41,019 nt of DNA from Pseudomonadota bacterium. GTDB taxonomy: Bacteria > Pseudomonadota > Gammaproteobacteria > Steroidobacterales > Steroidobacteraceae. Each line of letters begins with the position of its first letter. The stretch's first letter is position 1. Shown here piece by piece: positions 33,183-41,019 of this stretch. Both the position numbers and the translations under genes were made by a program. Below the pieces are notes generated by a model. That model was not told where the DNA came from. It made no database searches and saw nothing but the letters and a program-made list of their open reading frames with translations. The stretch spans positions 1 to 41,019 of the forward strand of contig JAKAXA010000029.1 in the NCBI GenBank assembly GCA_021816775.1, given 5' to 3'.

Positions 33183-33515
33183 CTAGAGCTGTTCCGTGGC
33201 ATCGGGGAACGAGTGCCCCGGGGCCGCCGTAGCCGCGCTGGTCGATCTGCTCGACGGGTATGACATACTGCGCGCCGGCGGAGGCGGCAAACTCCAGCAT
33301 CCGGCCGCCGACCGGCGCGACATTCGCGTACACGGGGCGATGCGTCCATCCGAGTCGAGCAGGCCGTTCGATCCCGCTCCGCCAAGCCCGAGCATGTGAT
33401 CGAAACCGACATTCTCCAGCATCAGGACGATGACATGCTCGATTCGAGCAGCGGCGTCCCGCGCTCGCCTGCGGCGTGCTCGCGCATCCGCTCCACCCTG
33501 CTCCACATCGGTCGC
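33183..33515 (-). pseudogene. Decayed phospholipase C/acid phosphatase-like fragment
   Basis: The N-terminal part reads IEHVIVLMLENVGFDHMLG (about 33385-33441), the hallmark start of the phosphoesterase/phospholipase C family (HVVVLMLENRSFDHMLG). Further on, pieces that belong to the same protein lie in two different frames: PVYANVAPVGGRML in one frame and PGHSFPDATEQL, ending at 33183, in the first frame. This frame switching and the abrupt stop after TEQL, where the intact enzyme would go on for hundreds of residues, indicate a frameshifted, truncated remnant. The nominal start at 33515 is arbitrary. No metal-binding residues beyond the first Glu-Asn region survive. Confidence 0.6.
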
Positions 33516-33861
33516 CATCGCCCCCCGCCTCCCGTTCCAAGTGCACGTCTTCGGCAGTGCAGCGGCACCAACAATCCCTGGTGTGAGGGTAGCGCCTGCG
33601 CACGAGAGGGCAACGGGTGACCGAGCCGGCCGCGAAGGCGTCGCGGCGCAGGACGCGTGCTGCTGACCGTCGCTGACCCAATCACATGTCGGCGTGTTGC
33701 AACACCGGACACGCAGGCGTCCTCGCGCCGCGACAGCTGAGGCGCCTCCCGAGAACGCTGAGCGCTCGAGCGCACCAGCATTTGACTTGCCCGCCATCCA
33801 ATAGGAACATCCACGGTCAACTCGAATAACCTCGCCGCGGCGCGGACCGTAAGAGCCCTCA
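33516..33861. other. Intergenic region upstream of the alpha/beta hydrolase
   Basis: No gene can be supported here. It may include the decayed 5' end of the phospholipase-like remnant. A TTGACTTGCCCGCC stretch near 33782 could be a -35 element for the hydrolase gene, but no good -10 follows at the right distance. Confidence 0.4.
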
Positions 33862-34734
33862 ATGCCCATCCCTCGCCTGCTCGCCGTTGCACTGCTTGCG
33901 GTAGCGGCCGCAGCCTCAGCCGCGCAGCCCGTGCCACCGTTTCCCAGACCCGCTGTGCTGCCGCCGCCACCGCAGAGCGGCTACGTCGGCGTGGACGGCG
34001 TGCAACTCTGGTACGCGCAATTCGGCGCCGGCGCTCCGGTGGTTCTGATCGAGGGAGGACTCGACACCACCGACGACTGGGGGGATCTGGCGCCCTATCT
34101 CGCCGCGCACGGCTATCGGGCGATCGTGTTCGACAGCCGGTGTCAGGGCCGAAGCACCTGCAGTCCGGCCCCGTTGAGTTATCGGCTGATGGCACGCGAC
34201 ACGGCCGCCCTGATGCGGGCCCTGCATATCCGGCGGGCGCCCATCGTCGGCTACAGCGATGGGGGAATCATCGGGCTCGAGATGGCCATCCACGAACCGC
34301 GGCGGGTCGTTTCCGTGTTCGCCTACGGCGCCAATGCGAACCCCGCCGCGCTTCGGCGCCACGAGTCCGCGGCGCAGCGGCAGGTGGATGCAGCGAGTGC
34401 GGCCTGGTCGCGGCGTGTCTATCAGGAGAGCTCACCGACGCCCCAGGATTTTGCGGCGATCGCCCAGCGGATCAAACGGATGTGGGACACCCAGCCGCAT
34501 CTGACCAGAGCCCGGCTCGAGACCATCCGGGTGCCGGTCTGGATCGTCGACGGCGACCGCGACATCATCAGACGCAGCGACACGGAATTCATGGCGCGCA
34601 GCATTCCCCTCGGCAGCGAGCTGATCTTGCCGTTCGCGTCGCACTACGCGCTGTGGGAATATCCGTCGTTCTTCAACGCCGCGGTGCTGCAGTTCCTCGC
34701 CTCGACCGCCGTACAGCACCCGGGCTCACACTGA
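33862..34734 (+). CDS. Secreted alpha/beta hydrolase
   Basis: A 290-residue alpha/beta-hydrolase-fold enzyme with a Sec signal peptide (LLAVALLAVAAAASA, cleavage near 21) followed by a Pro-rich linker (24-38). The nucleophile elbow is GYSDGG with Ser132; an oxyanion-type segment IEGG is near 63; the acid is probably Asp in VDGDRD (near 231) and the base His in ASHYALW. Substrate is unknown; esterase or lactonase-like roles are typical. The start at 33862 gives the signal peptide directly. It converges on the RND operon. Confidence 0.85.
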   Translation: MPIPRLLAVALLAVAAAASAAQPVPPFPRPAVLPPPPQSGYVGVDGVQLWYAQFGAGAPVVLIEGGLDTTDDWGDLAPYLAAHGYRAIVFDSRCQGRSTCSPAPLSYRLMARDTAALMRALHIRRAPIVGYSDGGIIGLEMAIHEPRRVVSVFAYGANANPAALRRHESAAQRQVDAASAAWSRRVYQESSPTPQDFAAIAQRIKRMWDTQPHLTRARLETIRVPVWIVDGDRDIIRRSDTEFMARSIPLGSELILPFASHYALWEYPSFFNAAVLQFLASTAVQHPGSH

Positions 34735-34773
34735 GAGGATGCTTGCGCCGCAGGCTAGACTCGCCACACGCGC

Positions 34774-34791
34774 CCATGCCCCGCGGCATGG
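34774..34791. terminator. Hairpin between convergent genes
   Basis: CCATGCC and GGCATGG form a 7-bp stem with a CCGC loop in the gap between the convergent hydrolase and RND genes. There is no T-tract; it may serve either strand. Confidence 0.35.
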
Positions 34792-34881
34792 CGGGGTTGA
34801 CCGCACAATCCTCCCGACGGTCTCGGACGCGCAATGCCCTGAGCCGTCCCTGCGTTGCGGCCCGGGAGGATCCCGTCGGCC

Positions 34882-37800
34882 TCAGCCGCCGAGTTCCCCG
34901 GTGCGCTCGTGACTGGGACGCCACCAAGCCGCATAGAGTACCGGGGCGAGCCACAGGGTCATCGCAGTGCCGATCACCAGCCCGCCCATGACGGCGATCG
35001 CCAGAGGCTGCAGCAGGTCGGTGCCGCGGCCGATGCCGAATGCGAGCGGCAGGAATCCGAGCACATCGGCAAGCATGGTCATGAGAATCGGGCGCAGCCG
35101 CTGCTGCGCTGCGAGTGCGACGCTCGCGGGCCTCGGCCGCCCGCCGCTCAACTGCTGCGCCCGGGAAAAGATGAGCACGACGTTGTTCACCGCGATGGCG
35201 AACACCAGCAGCATGCCGAGAAACCCGGTGCTGTCGAGATCGATGCCGGCGGCAAGCAGCGCGAGCAGCGTCCCCGAGGCGGCGAGCGCGATGGACACGA
35301 TGGCGACCAGCGCGGCCTTCTGGCTGCCGAACTGATAGCCGAGCAGCACCTGCAGGATCAGCAGCGCCGCGCCGAGAATGACGAGCATCTGGCTGAAACT
35401 CTTCTGCTGCTCGCGGTAGTAGCCGCCGATGGCGCTCGTGACCCCCGATGGCAGGCCCGCTTTGGCAATCAGCTGCTCGGCGCGCTGCGCGGCCACAGAC
35501 AGCCCCTCGCCCGCCACGGGGCTGAGCTTGATGGTGGCATAGGGGACGAGGTTCTGATGGGTGACGTACGGAACGATGCCCTGCAAGCGCAGGTGCGCCA
35601 CCTGCGAGAGCGGCGCCAGACGACCGTCCGGCAGGCGCACGCGCGTCTGCGCATAATTCACCGGCGTCCGGTCCGCTGAGCCGGGCTCTTCCACACGTAT
35701 CGGCACGATCTGCTCGCCCTGCAGAAGAAATCCGGCACGCCGGCCCCAGTGGCGCGTCAGCAGCTGATCAGCCAGGCTCACGGGGGTGAGCCCCTGGAGC
35801 GCAGCCAGCGTGTTCGGCGTGACGTGCAACTCCGGTCCCGCGGACGGGGCCTTGAACACGACCGAGTGGAAGTCGTGACTTGCGAGTAGCGCGCCGAGCA
35901 GGCGCTCTCCTGTGGCATGCAGCACGATCGAACTGTCGCCGAACAGCTCGATGACCAGTGGCGCATGCGAGCCCGACAAGTTGCCCAGGCGATTGATCAT
36001 CACCTGCATCGTCTCAAGCGTGGTCAGGTCGGGAACCCGCGAGCGAAAGCGATGGCGCAGCTGGCGCATCACCTGGCGGACGCCCTCGCTGCGATGCTGC
36101 TTCAGCAGGATCGTGATGCCCCCTTTGTTGGGCGTGGCGTAGGAGTTTCCGAACCCGCGACCGACCACCAGGGAGGCGCGCTCGACATTCGGGTTGTGCA
36201 GCGCGATGCGCATCAGATCCCGCCCGACCTGAAGCGTTTCGCGAACTCCCGTGCCAGGAGGCGTGCGATACGGCACGACAAAGATACCCTCATCCCAATG
36301 CGGCAGAAACGCCGTCGGCAGCCGCCAAACCCCGATCGCAGCAACGGCCAATAGCACGAGGATGACCGGCGCTGCGAGCCACGGTTGGCGCATGCCGCGC
36401 AACAGAACGCGGCCGAAGTAATGGCGCACCCAGCGCTCTCCAGGTAGCCTGTGGACACGGCGCGGCCGCTGCGCAACCCACATCGCAAACACCGGTGTGA
36501 TCACGATTGCGATCAGCTGCGAGGTCACGAGCGCAACGACCACCGCTGCGGCCATGCCGCGGAACAGCAGGCCGATGGTTCCGGAGAGGAAGATGAGCGG
36601 GACGAAGATGACGCACGAGGTCAGCGTTGCGAGGGTCATCATCGGCAGGACATCGGCGATTCTCTGCAGCGCAACGCCCCAGCGCCGTGCCGGGTCGCCT
36701 TCCAGGCCGTGCACCCCCCGCTCCACGATCACGATTGCGTGATCGACCAATGCGCCGATGGCGGCGGTGATGCCACCGAGGGTCATGATGTTGATGCCCA
36801 TGCCGAGGCCATCGAGCACGACCAGGGTGGCGGCGACTGACAGCGGCACCACAACCAGCGTGGCGAGTGCGCCGTCGCCGCGACCGAGGAACAGGTACAC
36901 GACGAGGAAGGCGATCAGGCTGCCCAGTCCGAGCGCGATCCAGACATCGCGAAGACTGGAGCGAATGAGACGGCTGAGGTCGTAGATGCGCACCAGGTGC
37001 ACATGCGGGGGCAGCTGCCTGGCGAGGGCCCCAAGCTCGGCACGCAGGCGCGATGCCACCCCCACTTCGTTCGCCCCCTGTTGCGCCGAGACGTCGACGA
37101 TCAGGGCGTAGCGATAGCCGACCACCGCAGCGGTGCGAATCAGCGGCGGCGGGCCGGTGTGCACGGACCCGAGCGCCCCGAGCGGCAGCGTGGTGCGCGA
37201 GCCGTCGGCGCTCATCCGGCCGAGGGGCAGCTCGAGACGGGCCAAGGCCGCCGGATCGACCGGGCGAGGCGTCGTCGCCACGATGAACTGCTGGTGAAAG
37301 GCGTGCAGCGCTCCGGAGAAGAACGGGCCCTGGTACGCGCGCAATGCCGCCACCACCTCGGCGGCGCTCAGGTGATATTGCGCCAGCCGGCGCGGGTTGA
37401 GCTTGACGTGCACTTCCGGCCAGCCACGCCCCGTGTCCAGGGCCCGGTATACGCCGCGGACCGAGAGGATGGCCGGGCGCAGCGTGAACGCGAAGACGGG
37501 CTTCATCGCCGAGCTGTGCACCGTGTTGGAAACCAGGGCGTACTCGGCGAGCGGGTAGATGTTGGGCGTCATCAGGCGCACGTTCATCGTCGCCCCGGGC
37601 GGCAGCGGAATGTGCGCAAGCCGTGCCTGCAGCATCAGATAGGCCGTCTCCGGATTGGTCTTCGGGCTGAAATAAATGTGCAGCTTGGTCAGTCCGTTGC
37701 CCGTCTGGGAGCGGACCAGCGTGACTCCGGGCTCGCCCTTGGCGGCCTGCTCCATCGGCTCGGTGACCGCCAGCAGCATGTACCGCACGGGCAGATCATT

Positions 37801-37959
37801 GGTATGGACAAGCACTGCGACTTTGGGGAACTCGACCGGCGGGAAGATGCTCTGCGGCAGCTGCTCGAGGGCGACCCAGCCCGCCAGCAGCAGCACGGCG
37901 GCGAGCAGCGCCACCGTGTAGCGATTGTTCCATTGAAATCGCAGGTAGCTGCGGATCAT
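34882..37959 (-). CDS. RND efflux pump, inner-membrane transporter
   Basis: A 1025-residue RND permease with the usual two-fold layout: a first membrane helix (residues about 12-32), a large periplasmic loop, a helical block, a second loop and a last helical block. Seen are the family's GGITAAIGALVDHAIVIVER region, which resembles heavy-metal efflux RND proteins (CusA/CzcA: GGIAIAIG-MVD-AIV), and FLPHWDEG at the start of the second half. The proton-relay Asp in VDHAIV is kept. It could move metal ions or small organic compounds; the metal-binding methionines of CusA are not evident. The start at 37959 overlaps the adaptor stop (ATGA). Confidence 0.93.
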   Translation of the reverse strand: MIRSYLRFQWNNRYTVALLAAVLLLAGWVALEQLPQSIFPPVEFPKVAVLVHTNDLPVRYMLLAVTEPMEQAAKGEPGVTLVRSQTGNGLTKLHIYFSPKTNPETAYLMLQARLAHIPLPPGATMNVRLMTPNIYPLAEYALVSNTVHSSAMKPVFAFTLRPAILSVRGVYRALDTGRGWPEVHVKLNPRRLAQYHLSAAEVVAALRAYQGPFFSGALHAFHQQFIVATTPRPVDPAALARLELPLGRMSADGSRTTLPLGALGSVHTGPPPLIRTAAVVGYRYALIVDVSAQQGANEVGVASRLRAELGALARQLPPHVHLVRIYDLSRLIRSSLRDVWIALGLGSLIAFLVVYLFLGRGDGALATLVVVPLSVAATLVVLDGLGMGINIMTLGGITAAIGALVDHAIVIVERGVHGLEGDPARRWGVALQRIADVLPMMTLATLTSCVIFVPLIFLSGTIGLLFRGMAAAVVVALVTSQLIAIVITPVFAMWVAQRPRRVHRLPGERWVRHYFGRVLLRGMRQPWLAAPVILVLLAVAAIGVWRLPTAFLPHWDEGIFVVPYRTPPGTGVRETLQVGRDLMRIALHNPNVERASLVVGRGFGNSYATPNKGGITILLKQHRSEGVRQVMRQLRHRFRSRVPDLTTLETMQVMINRLGNLSGSHAPLVIELFGDSSIVLHATGERLLGALLASHDFHSVVFKAPSAGPELHVTPNTLAALQGLTPVSLADQLLTRHWGRRAGFLLQGEQIVPIRVEEPGSADRTPVNYAQTRVRLPDGRLAPLSQVAHLRLQGIVPYVTHQNLVPYATIKLSPVAGEGLSVAAQRAEQLIAKAGLPSGVTSAIGGYYREQQKSFSQMLVILGAALLILQVLLGYQFGSQKAALVAIVSIALAASGTLLALLAAGIDLDSTGFLGMLLVFAIAVNNVVLIFSRAQQLSGGRPRPASVALAAQQRLRPILMTMLADVLGFLPLAFGIGRGTDLLQPLAIAVMGGLVIGTAMTLWLAPVLYAAWWRPSHERTGELGG

Positions 37960-38963
37960 GGCTTCACGAGCAGCGGGGTGCCGTCGGCGAGTCGTCCGGC
38001 ACCGCGCACGACCACCGGCTCGCCGCTGCGCAGCGGTCCGTCGATCCATGCGCGGGTGCCGCGGGTACCTAGGACCGTGACCGGCACGCGTTGGGCGCGC
38101 CCGCCCCGGTCACAGAACACCATTGCGTTGGCGCCCTGCATGACCACCGCCCGCAGCGGCACGGCGAAGGCGGGTACCGGTCGTTGCGCGAAGCGCAGAT
38201 GCACCCATTCGCCGGGCAACAGCGGCGCGCGCGGCGGCGGCGTCACGTACACCGCAACCAGGCCGGACTGCCGTGCGCTGTGGCCGATGCTGTGGATGCG
38301 CCCGGCACCCGACCAGCCGGCGAAGTGGATTCGCACGGGCCCCCGCCGGGTCAGGCGCATTGCGCTCATGGGCGACACCAGCGCTTCGATCCAGGGCGTC
38401 CCGCGGCCGTCGAGGGTCACGATCGGCGTGCCGGCGCCGACGACCGCGCCGGCGGGAACTTGATAGTTCAGAATGCCGGCAAAAGGCGCGCGAATCTCCT
38501 GATTGGCGAGCTGCCCCTGCAGCGCCTGCGCCTGCGCCTGCGCCTGCTTTTCCGTGGCGCGACTGCCCTGCAGCGTCTGCAGCGAGACCACACCGTCGTG
38601 ATACAGCACGCGATTGCGCTGCACATTGATCTGCGCAAGACGCAGCTGGGTCCGCGCGGCCTGCAGGCTCGCCTGCAACCCAGGCGGGGTGATGCGTGCG
38701 AGGAGCGTCCCGGCGCGGACCTCGCCCACCGACCGCCGCGGCTCCCACACGCGCCCGCTCAGCGGCGCGCCCAGGGTCACGTGGTTGACACTGCGCACCC
38801 GTGCGATGACGTCCACGAGATTGCGCCACGAGGAGCGCTGCACCGGTGCGGTCTGCACCGGCACGGACGCCAGCGCGGCGCCTGATGCACCGAGAAGCAA
38901 TAGCGTCAGGACGAGCCTGCGGGCGTCCTGGGCTCGAAGCCAATGGTTGCGCGTTGCCTTCAT
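37956..38963 (-). CDS. RND efflux periplasmic adaptor (membrane fusion protein)
   Basis: A 335-residue HlyD/AcrA-type adaptor. An N-terminal signal or anchor (LVLTLLLLGASGAALA) is followed by the lipoyl half-motif (LGAPLSGRVWE), a short coiled hairpin (about 90-155, rich in Gln/Ala), the second lipoyl half (RAPFAGILNYQVPAGAVVGAG) and beta-barrel domains. It bridges the transporter and the outer-membrane channel. The start at 38963 overlaps the tolC-like stop (ATGA). Confidence 0.92.
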   Translation of the reverse strand: MKATRNHWLRAQDARRLVLTLLLLGASGAALASVPVQTAPVQRSSWRNLVDVIARVRSVNHVTLGAPLSGRVWEPRRSVGEVRAGTLLARITPPGLQASLQAARTQLRLAQINVQRNRVLYHDGVVSLQTLQGSRATEKQAQAQAQALQGQLANQEIRAPFAGILNYQVPAGAVVGAGTPIVTLDGRGTPWIEALVSPMSAMRLTRRGPVRIHFAGWSGAGRIHSIGHSARQSGLVAVYVTPPPRAPLLPGEWVHLRFAQRPVPAFAVPLRAVVMQGANAMVFCDRGGRAQRVPVTVLGTRGTRAWIDGPLRSGEPVVVRGAGRLADGTPLLVKP

Positions 38964-40285
38964 GTCGGTGACCGTTCTCCCGGATAAGCGCCCGCATCGA
39001 GCTGCAGCTGGGTGCGTGCCATGCGCAGCAGCACCAGCGCCGTCGCCGCCTGCAGGCGCGCCTGCAGCCAGCTGTTCTCCGCCTGCGCCAGATCGAGGGC
39101 ATTCAGCGTGCCGGCCTTGTAGCCGTCACGGGTCATGTCATAGACCGAGCGCGCGTCGCGCCGCTGTCTGACCGCCTGGCGATACGCCCGTTCGGCCGCC
39201 CGAGCGTTTCCATAATCACGGGCGATGGTCGTGCGAATCTGCAGCAGCATGGCGCGCCGCGCCGCGCGCAGCGCCGCGACTTGATTGTCGGCATCCGCAA
39301 TGCGGTCGCGCTGGGCGCCAAAATTGAAAATCGGCATGCGCAGGCCGAGGAAGACCTGCCACCCGAGATCACGCGAAGTCGGCGTCATCGGTGCATCGAC
39401 ACCGTAGCCGACGTTCGCGGTGATGGTTGGAAGACGCGCGGCGCGCAGAGTGCCCGCCTGGGCGTGTCCGACGGCGATCTGCCGTGCCGCGATGCGCAGC
39501 AGCGGCTGCGCTCGGCGGGCTTTCTCGATCCACAACGGCTCCCTGGGCAGAGGCTCGGATCGCGGGCGCAGCGCCGGCAACGCGAGGGGAGCGGAAGGGA
39601 GGCGGCCGAGCAGCATGTTCAGAGTGCGTGTCGCCGCGTGACGCTGCGCCAGCGACTGCTGCAGGCCGCTTTGCGCGTTGTTGCGCAGCAGCCGTGTCTG
39701 GGCCAGATCCAGGACGGCCGCGGCACCGACGGCGTATTTCTGCTGCGTGCCGCGATAGAGGATATTCACCGAGCGCAGCGTGCTCTCCCAGATCCGCACG
39801 CTGGCACGCAGGAGGGCGAGCTGATACCAGGCGTCGGCGACCTGCGCGGCCACGGTCAGCCGCGCCTGGGCCTGCTCACTGCGAGCGAGGGCCTCGCGGT
39901 CGCGCGCGAGCCGCGCCAGAGCGCGCAGCTGCGGGGAATAAAGCGGCAGCGACAGCTCCAGCAGCCCGATGGTCTCGCGCGAGCCGTTGGCAGCCGCGTA
40001 AAGCGGTCGACCGCCCCGTACCTGTGTCCAATAGCGGCCCGCCACCACCGACAGCTGCGGCAGAAGCTGCGCGCCGCTCGCGCGCACGCCGTATTGGCTT
40101 GCCGCGCGCAGGTCTGCCGCCTGTTGCACTTGCGGCGCGACGCGCAGCGCGGTTGCGATGGCAGCGGCAAGCGGCAGTGCCGCCGGACTCGTGTCAATCG
40201 CGCCTCCCGCGGCAAACACGGCGCGCACCGGCACCACGCACAGAAGCCCACAGACGGCCCATCGGCGCAATCGCTCATATCTCAA
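38960..40285 (-). CDS. TolC-like outer-membrane efflux channel
   Basis: A 441-residue outer-membrane factor of the TolC family with a signal peptide (GLLCVVPVRAVFA) and two repeats of long amphipathic helices. I choose a TTG start at 40285 because GGAGGAAG lies 4-5 bases upstream; the frame is open to 40441 but has no other site. It is the first of three coupled efflux genes and lies 145 bases after the BlaI-like regulator on the same strand. Confidence 0.9.
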   Translation of the reverse strand: MRYERLRRWAVCGLLCVVPVRAVFAAGGAIDTSPAALPLAAAIATALRVAPQVQQAADLRAASQYGVRASGAQLLPQLSVVAGRYWTQVRGGRPLYAAANGSRETIGLLELSLPLYSPQLRALARLARDREALARSEQAQARLTVAAQVADAWYQLALLRASVRIWESTLRSVNILYRGTQQKYAVGAAAVLDLAQTRLLRNNAQSGLQQSLAQRHAATRTLNMLLGRLPSAPLALPALRPRSEPLPREPLWIEKARRAQPLLRIAARQIAVGHAQAGTLRAARLPTITANVGYGVDAPMTPTSRDLGWQVFLGLRMPIFNFGAQRDRIADADNQVAALRAARRAMLLQIRTTIARDYGNARAAERAYRQAVRQRRDARSVYDMTRDGYKAGTLNALDLAQAENSWLQARLQAATALVLLRMARTQLQLDAGAYPGERSPT

Positions 40286-40430
40286 GCGTCTTCCTCCACG
40301 CGAAGCGGCCCCGGGGCCAAGCTGCGGGTTGCCGGGAACCCGGTGGCCTCGGCTAGGTCCCAGGCTCGAGCATACCGCCGCATCCGCTGCTCGCGGCCAG
40401 CGCGCGAGCCTGAACAGCGCGAGACCGCGT

Positions 40431-40826
40431 TCACGCCTCATTCCTGGCTTTGCGGCGCGCTGCCACCGCCCTTTCGAGTTCCTCGAGCAAATGCGGATCC
40501 CAGGAATCGACCGCTTCGACGAGCGCGGCGACGGCTGCGCGTGGGGTGGAGCACAACAGACGGGCGACGACGTGACGTGTCCGTGCGCGCTCGACCGCCT
40601 CGCGCACGATGCGCGGTTGGTACCAAAACGCCTTCCCCTTGCGTTGACGTCGAATCAGCCCTTTCTCGCGCAGCCGGTCGACCACCTTTGCGGTCGTGGT
40701 GTAGACCAGGCCCTTCGGCACGCCGAGCTTCTGGTGCAGCTCGCGCACGGTCGCCGCGCCAAGGCGCCACAGCTCGCCCAGGACTGCGTACTCCAGGTCA
40801 TCTGACGGCAGACGGAATTTCCTCAT
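40431..40826 (-). CDS. BlaI/MecI/CopY-family transcriptional repressor
   Basis: A 131-residue winged-helix regulator: LEYAVLGELWRLGAATVRELHQKL, then VYTTTAKVVDRLREKGLIRR and KAFWYQP are the BlaI/MecI hallmarks. The C-terminal half is helical and would dimerise. Family members repress resistance genes and are inactivated by proteolysis or metal. ATG codons at 40826 and 40835 are both possible and neither has a clear ribosome-binding site; the leader from the predicted promoter would be only about 20 bases. No BlaR-type sensor protease is visible. It likely controls itself and the efflux operon downstream. Confidence 0.88.
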   Translation of the reverse strand: MRKFRLPSDDLEYAVLGELWRLGAATVRELHQKLGVPKGLVYTTTAKVVDRLREKGLIRRQRKGKAFWYQPRIVREAVERARTRHVVARLLCSTPRAAVAALVEAVDSWDPHLLEELERAVAARRKARNEA

Positions 40827-40835
40827 GGCGCACAT

Positions 40836-40851
40836 TACGACTGCTGTCGTA
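40836..40851. promoter_or_regulatory. Palindromic operator 1
   Basis: TACGAC and GTCGTA flank TGCT, a perfect 6-4-6 palindrome just before the repressor start codon. It shares the TACGAC/GTCGTA core with operator 2, whose centre is 27 bases away, and sits at the predicted transcription start. Probable binding site of the BlaI-like repressor. Confidence 0.65.
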
Positions 40852-40858
40852 GTCGGCC

Positions 40859-40887
40859 ACACTACGACTCTCGTCGTAGAATTGCAA
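40859..40887 (-). promoter_or_regulatory. Sigma70-type promoter of the repressor gene
   Basis: On the minus strand TTGCAA (40887-40882) and TAGTGT (40864-40859) are separated by 17 bases. Operator 2 fills the spacer and touches the -10, and operator 1 lies at the start site, as expected for a repressor blocking polymerase. Confidence 0.5.
40862..40879. promoter_or_regulatory. Palindromic operator 2
   Basis: CTACGAC and GTCGTAG flank TCTC, a perfect 7-4-7 palindrome overlapping the predicted promoter spacer and -10. With operator 1 it forms a two-site operator typical of BlaI/MecI/CopY regulation, though the half-site is TACGAC rather than the better known TACA. Confidence 0.65.
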
Positions 40888-40904
40888 GAACTAGTCTTGT
40901 CCAA

Positions 40905-40959
40905 CGAGGTATGAGCCTGGAGCAGGGGGCGTGATTCCAGCGAGGTGTGAGCCTGGGGC
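40905..40959. repeat. Imperfect direct repeat at the window's right end
   Basis: CGAGGT(A/G)TGAGCCTGG(A/G)GC occurs at 40905-40923 and again at 40941-40959, differing at two positions, with 36-base periodicity. The sequence beyond (to 41019) shows no gene I can support. It could be part of the regulatory region of a neighbour or the end of a mobile element lying outside the window. Confidence 0.5.
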
Positions 40960-41019
40960 TGCCGAGGACGGCGGTCGGTCTTGGGGATGGGGTGGATCGA
41001 TCATCATGCGGGATGGTGA

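Noticed and set aside
31672-33681. Minus-strand open frame of about 670 codons
   Set aside because: Most of it is antisense to the histidine kinase. Only a short part near 33200-33350 is meaningful, as one frame of the phospholipase C-like remnant.

Overview
The window looks like the chromosome of a high-GC gammaproteobacterium. This is inferred from gltX lying next to a tRNA-Ala(GGC) gene (as in E. coli), a CsrA-family gene, a CcmI-type cytochrome c assembly protein, MtrCAB-type multiheme cytochromes and purple-sulfur-bacterium-style hydrogenase genes. I cannot name the genus. Coding is dense and most genes sit in tightly coupled operons with 4-base start/stop overlaps.

Layout. 1-1800: a patch of visibly lower GC ending at the 3' end of tRNA-Ala. 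It holds a shortened CsrA-like gene, a proteasome-beta-like Ntn hydrolase and an overlapping YwgA/Panacea-like winged-helix gene, and looks like the edge of an integrated element. 1972-6161: housekeeping gltX, a secreted YXWGXW-type protein with 48-bp tandem repeats, and a lone CcmI-like protein. 6146-13976 (minus): hypC-hypD-hypE-hypX-hypB-hypF plus a START-domain gene. 14111-15769: a heptaheme cytochrome c fused to a cytochrome b-like membrane domain, resembling Geobacter CbcL. 15840-17273: a small monoheme cytochrome c and a MenA-like prenyltransferase. 17286-22855 (minus): an outer-membrane electron conduit mtrC-mtrA-mtrB. 23315-30847 (minus): a complete Isp-type (group 1e) [NiFe] hydrogenase operon hynD-hupH-hynS-isp1-isp2-hynL-hypA followed by a HemN-like radical SAM gene. 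31369-32955: a divergent PAS hybrid histidine kinase. 32956-34734: a decayed phospholipase C-like gene and a secreted alpha/beta hydrolase. 34882-40826 (minus): a BlaI-family repressor and an RND tripartite efflux operon, with two palindromic operators in front of the repressor.

How the genes may work together (inference). The central 25 kb puts a periplasm-facing, membrane-bound uptake hydrogenase with all its maturation genes beside an inner-membrane quinone/cytochrome module (CbcL-like), a quinone biosynthesis gene, a periplasmic monoheme cytochrome and a trans-outer-membrane decaheme conduit. The cytochrome part alone encodes 28 CXXCH motifs. The simplest reading is H2 oxidation feeding the quinone pool and then an extracellular acceptor such as Fe(III), or the reverse direction with extracellular electrons entering. 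HypX suggests the hydrogenase CO ligand can be made in the presence of oxygen.
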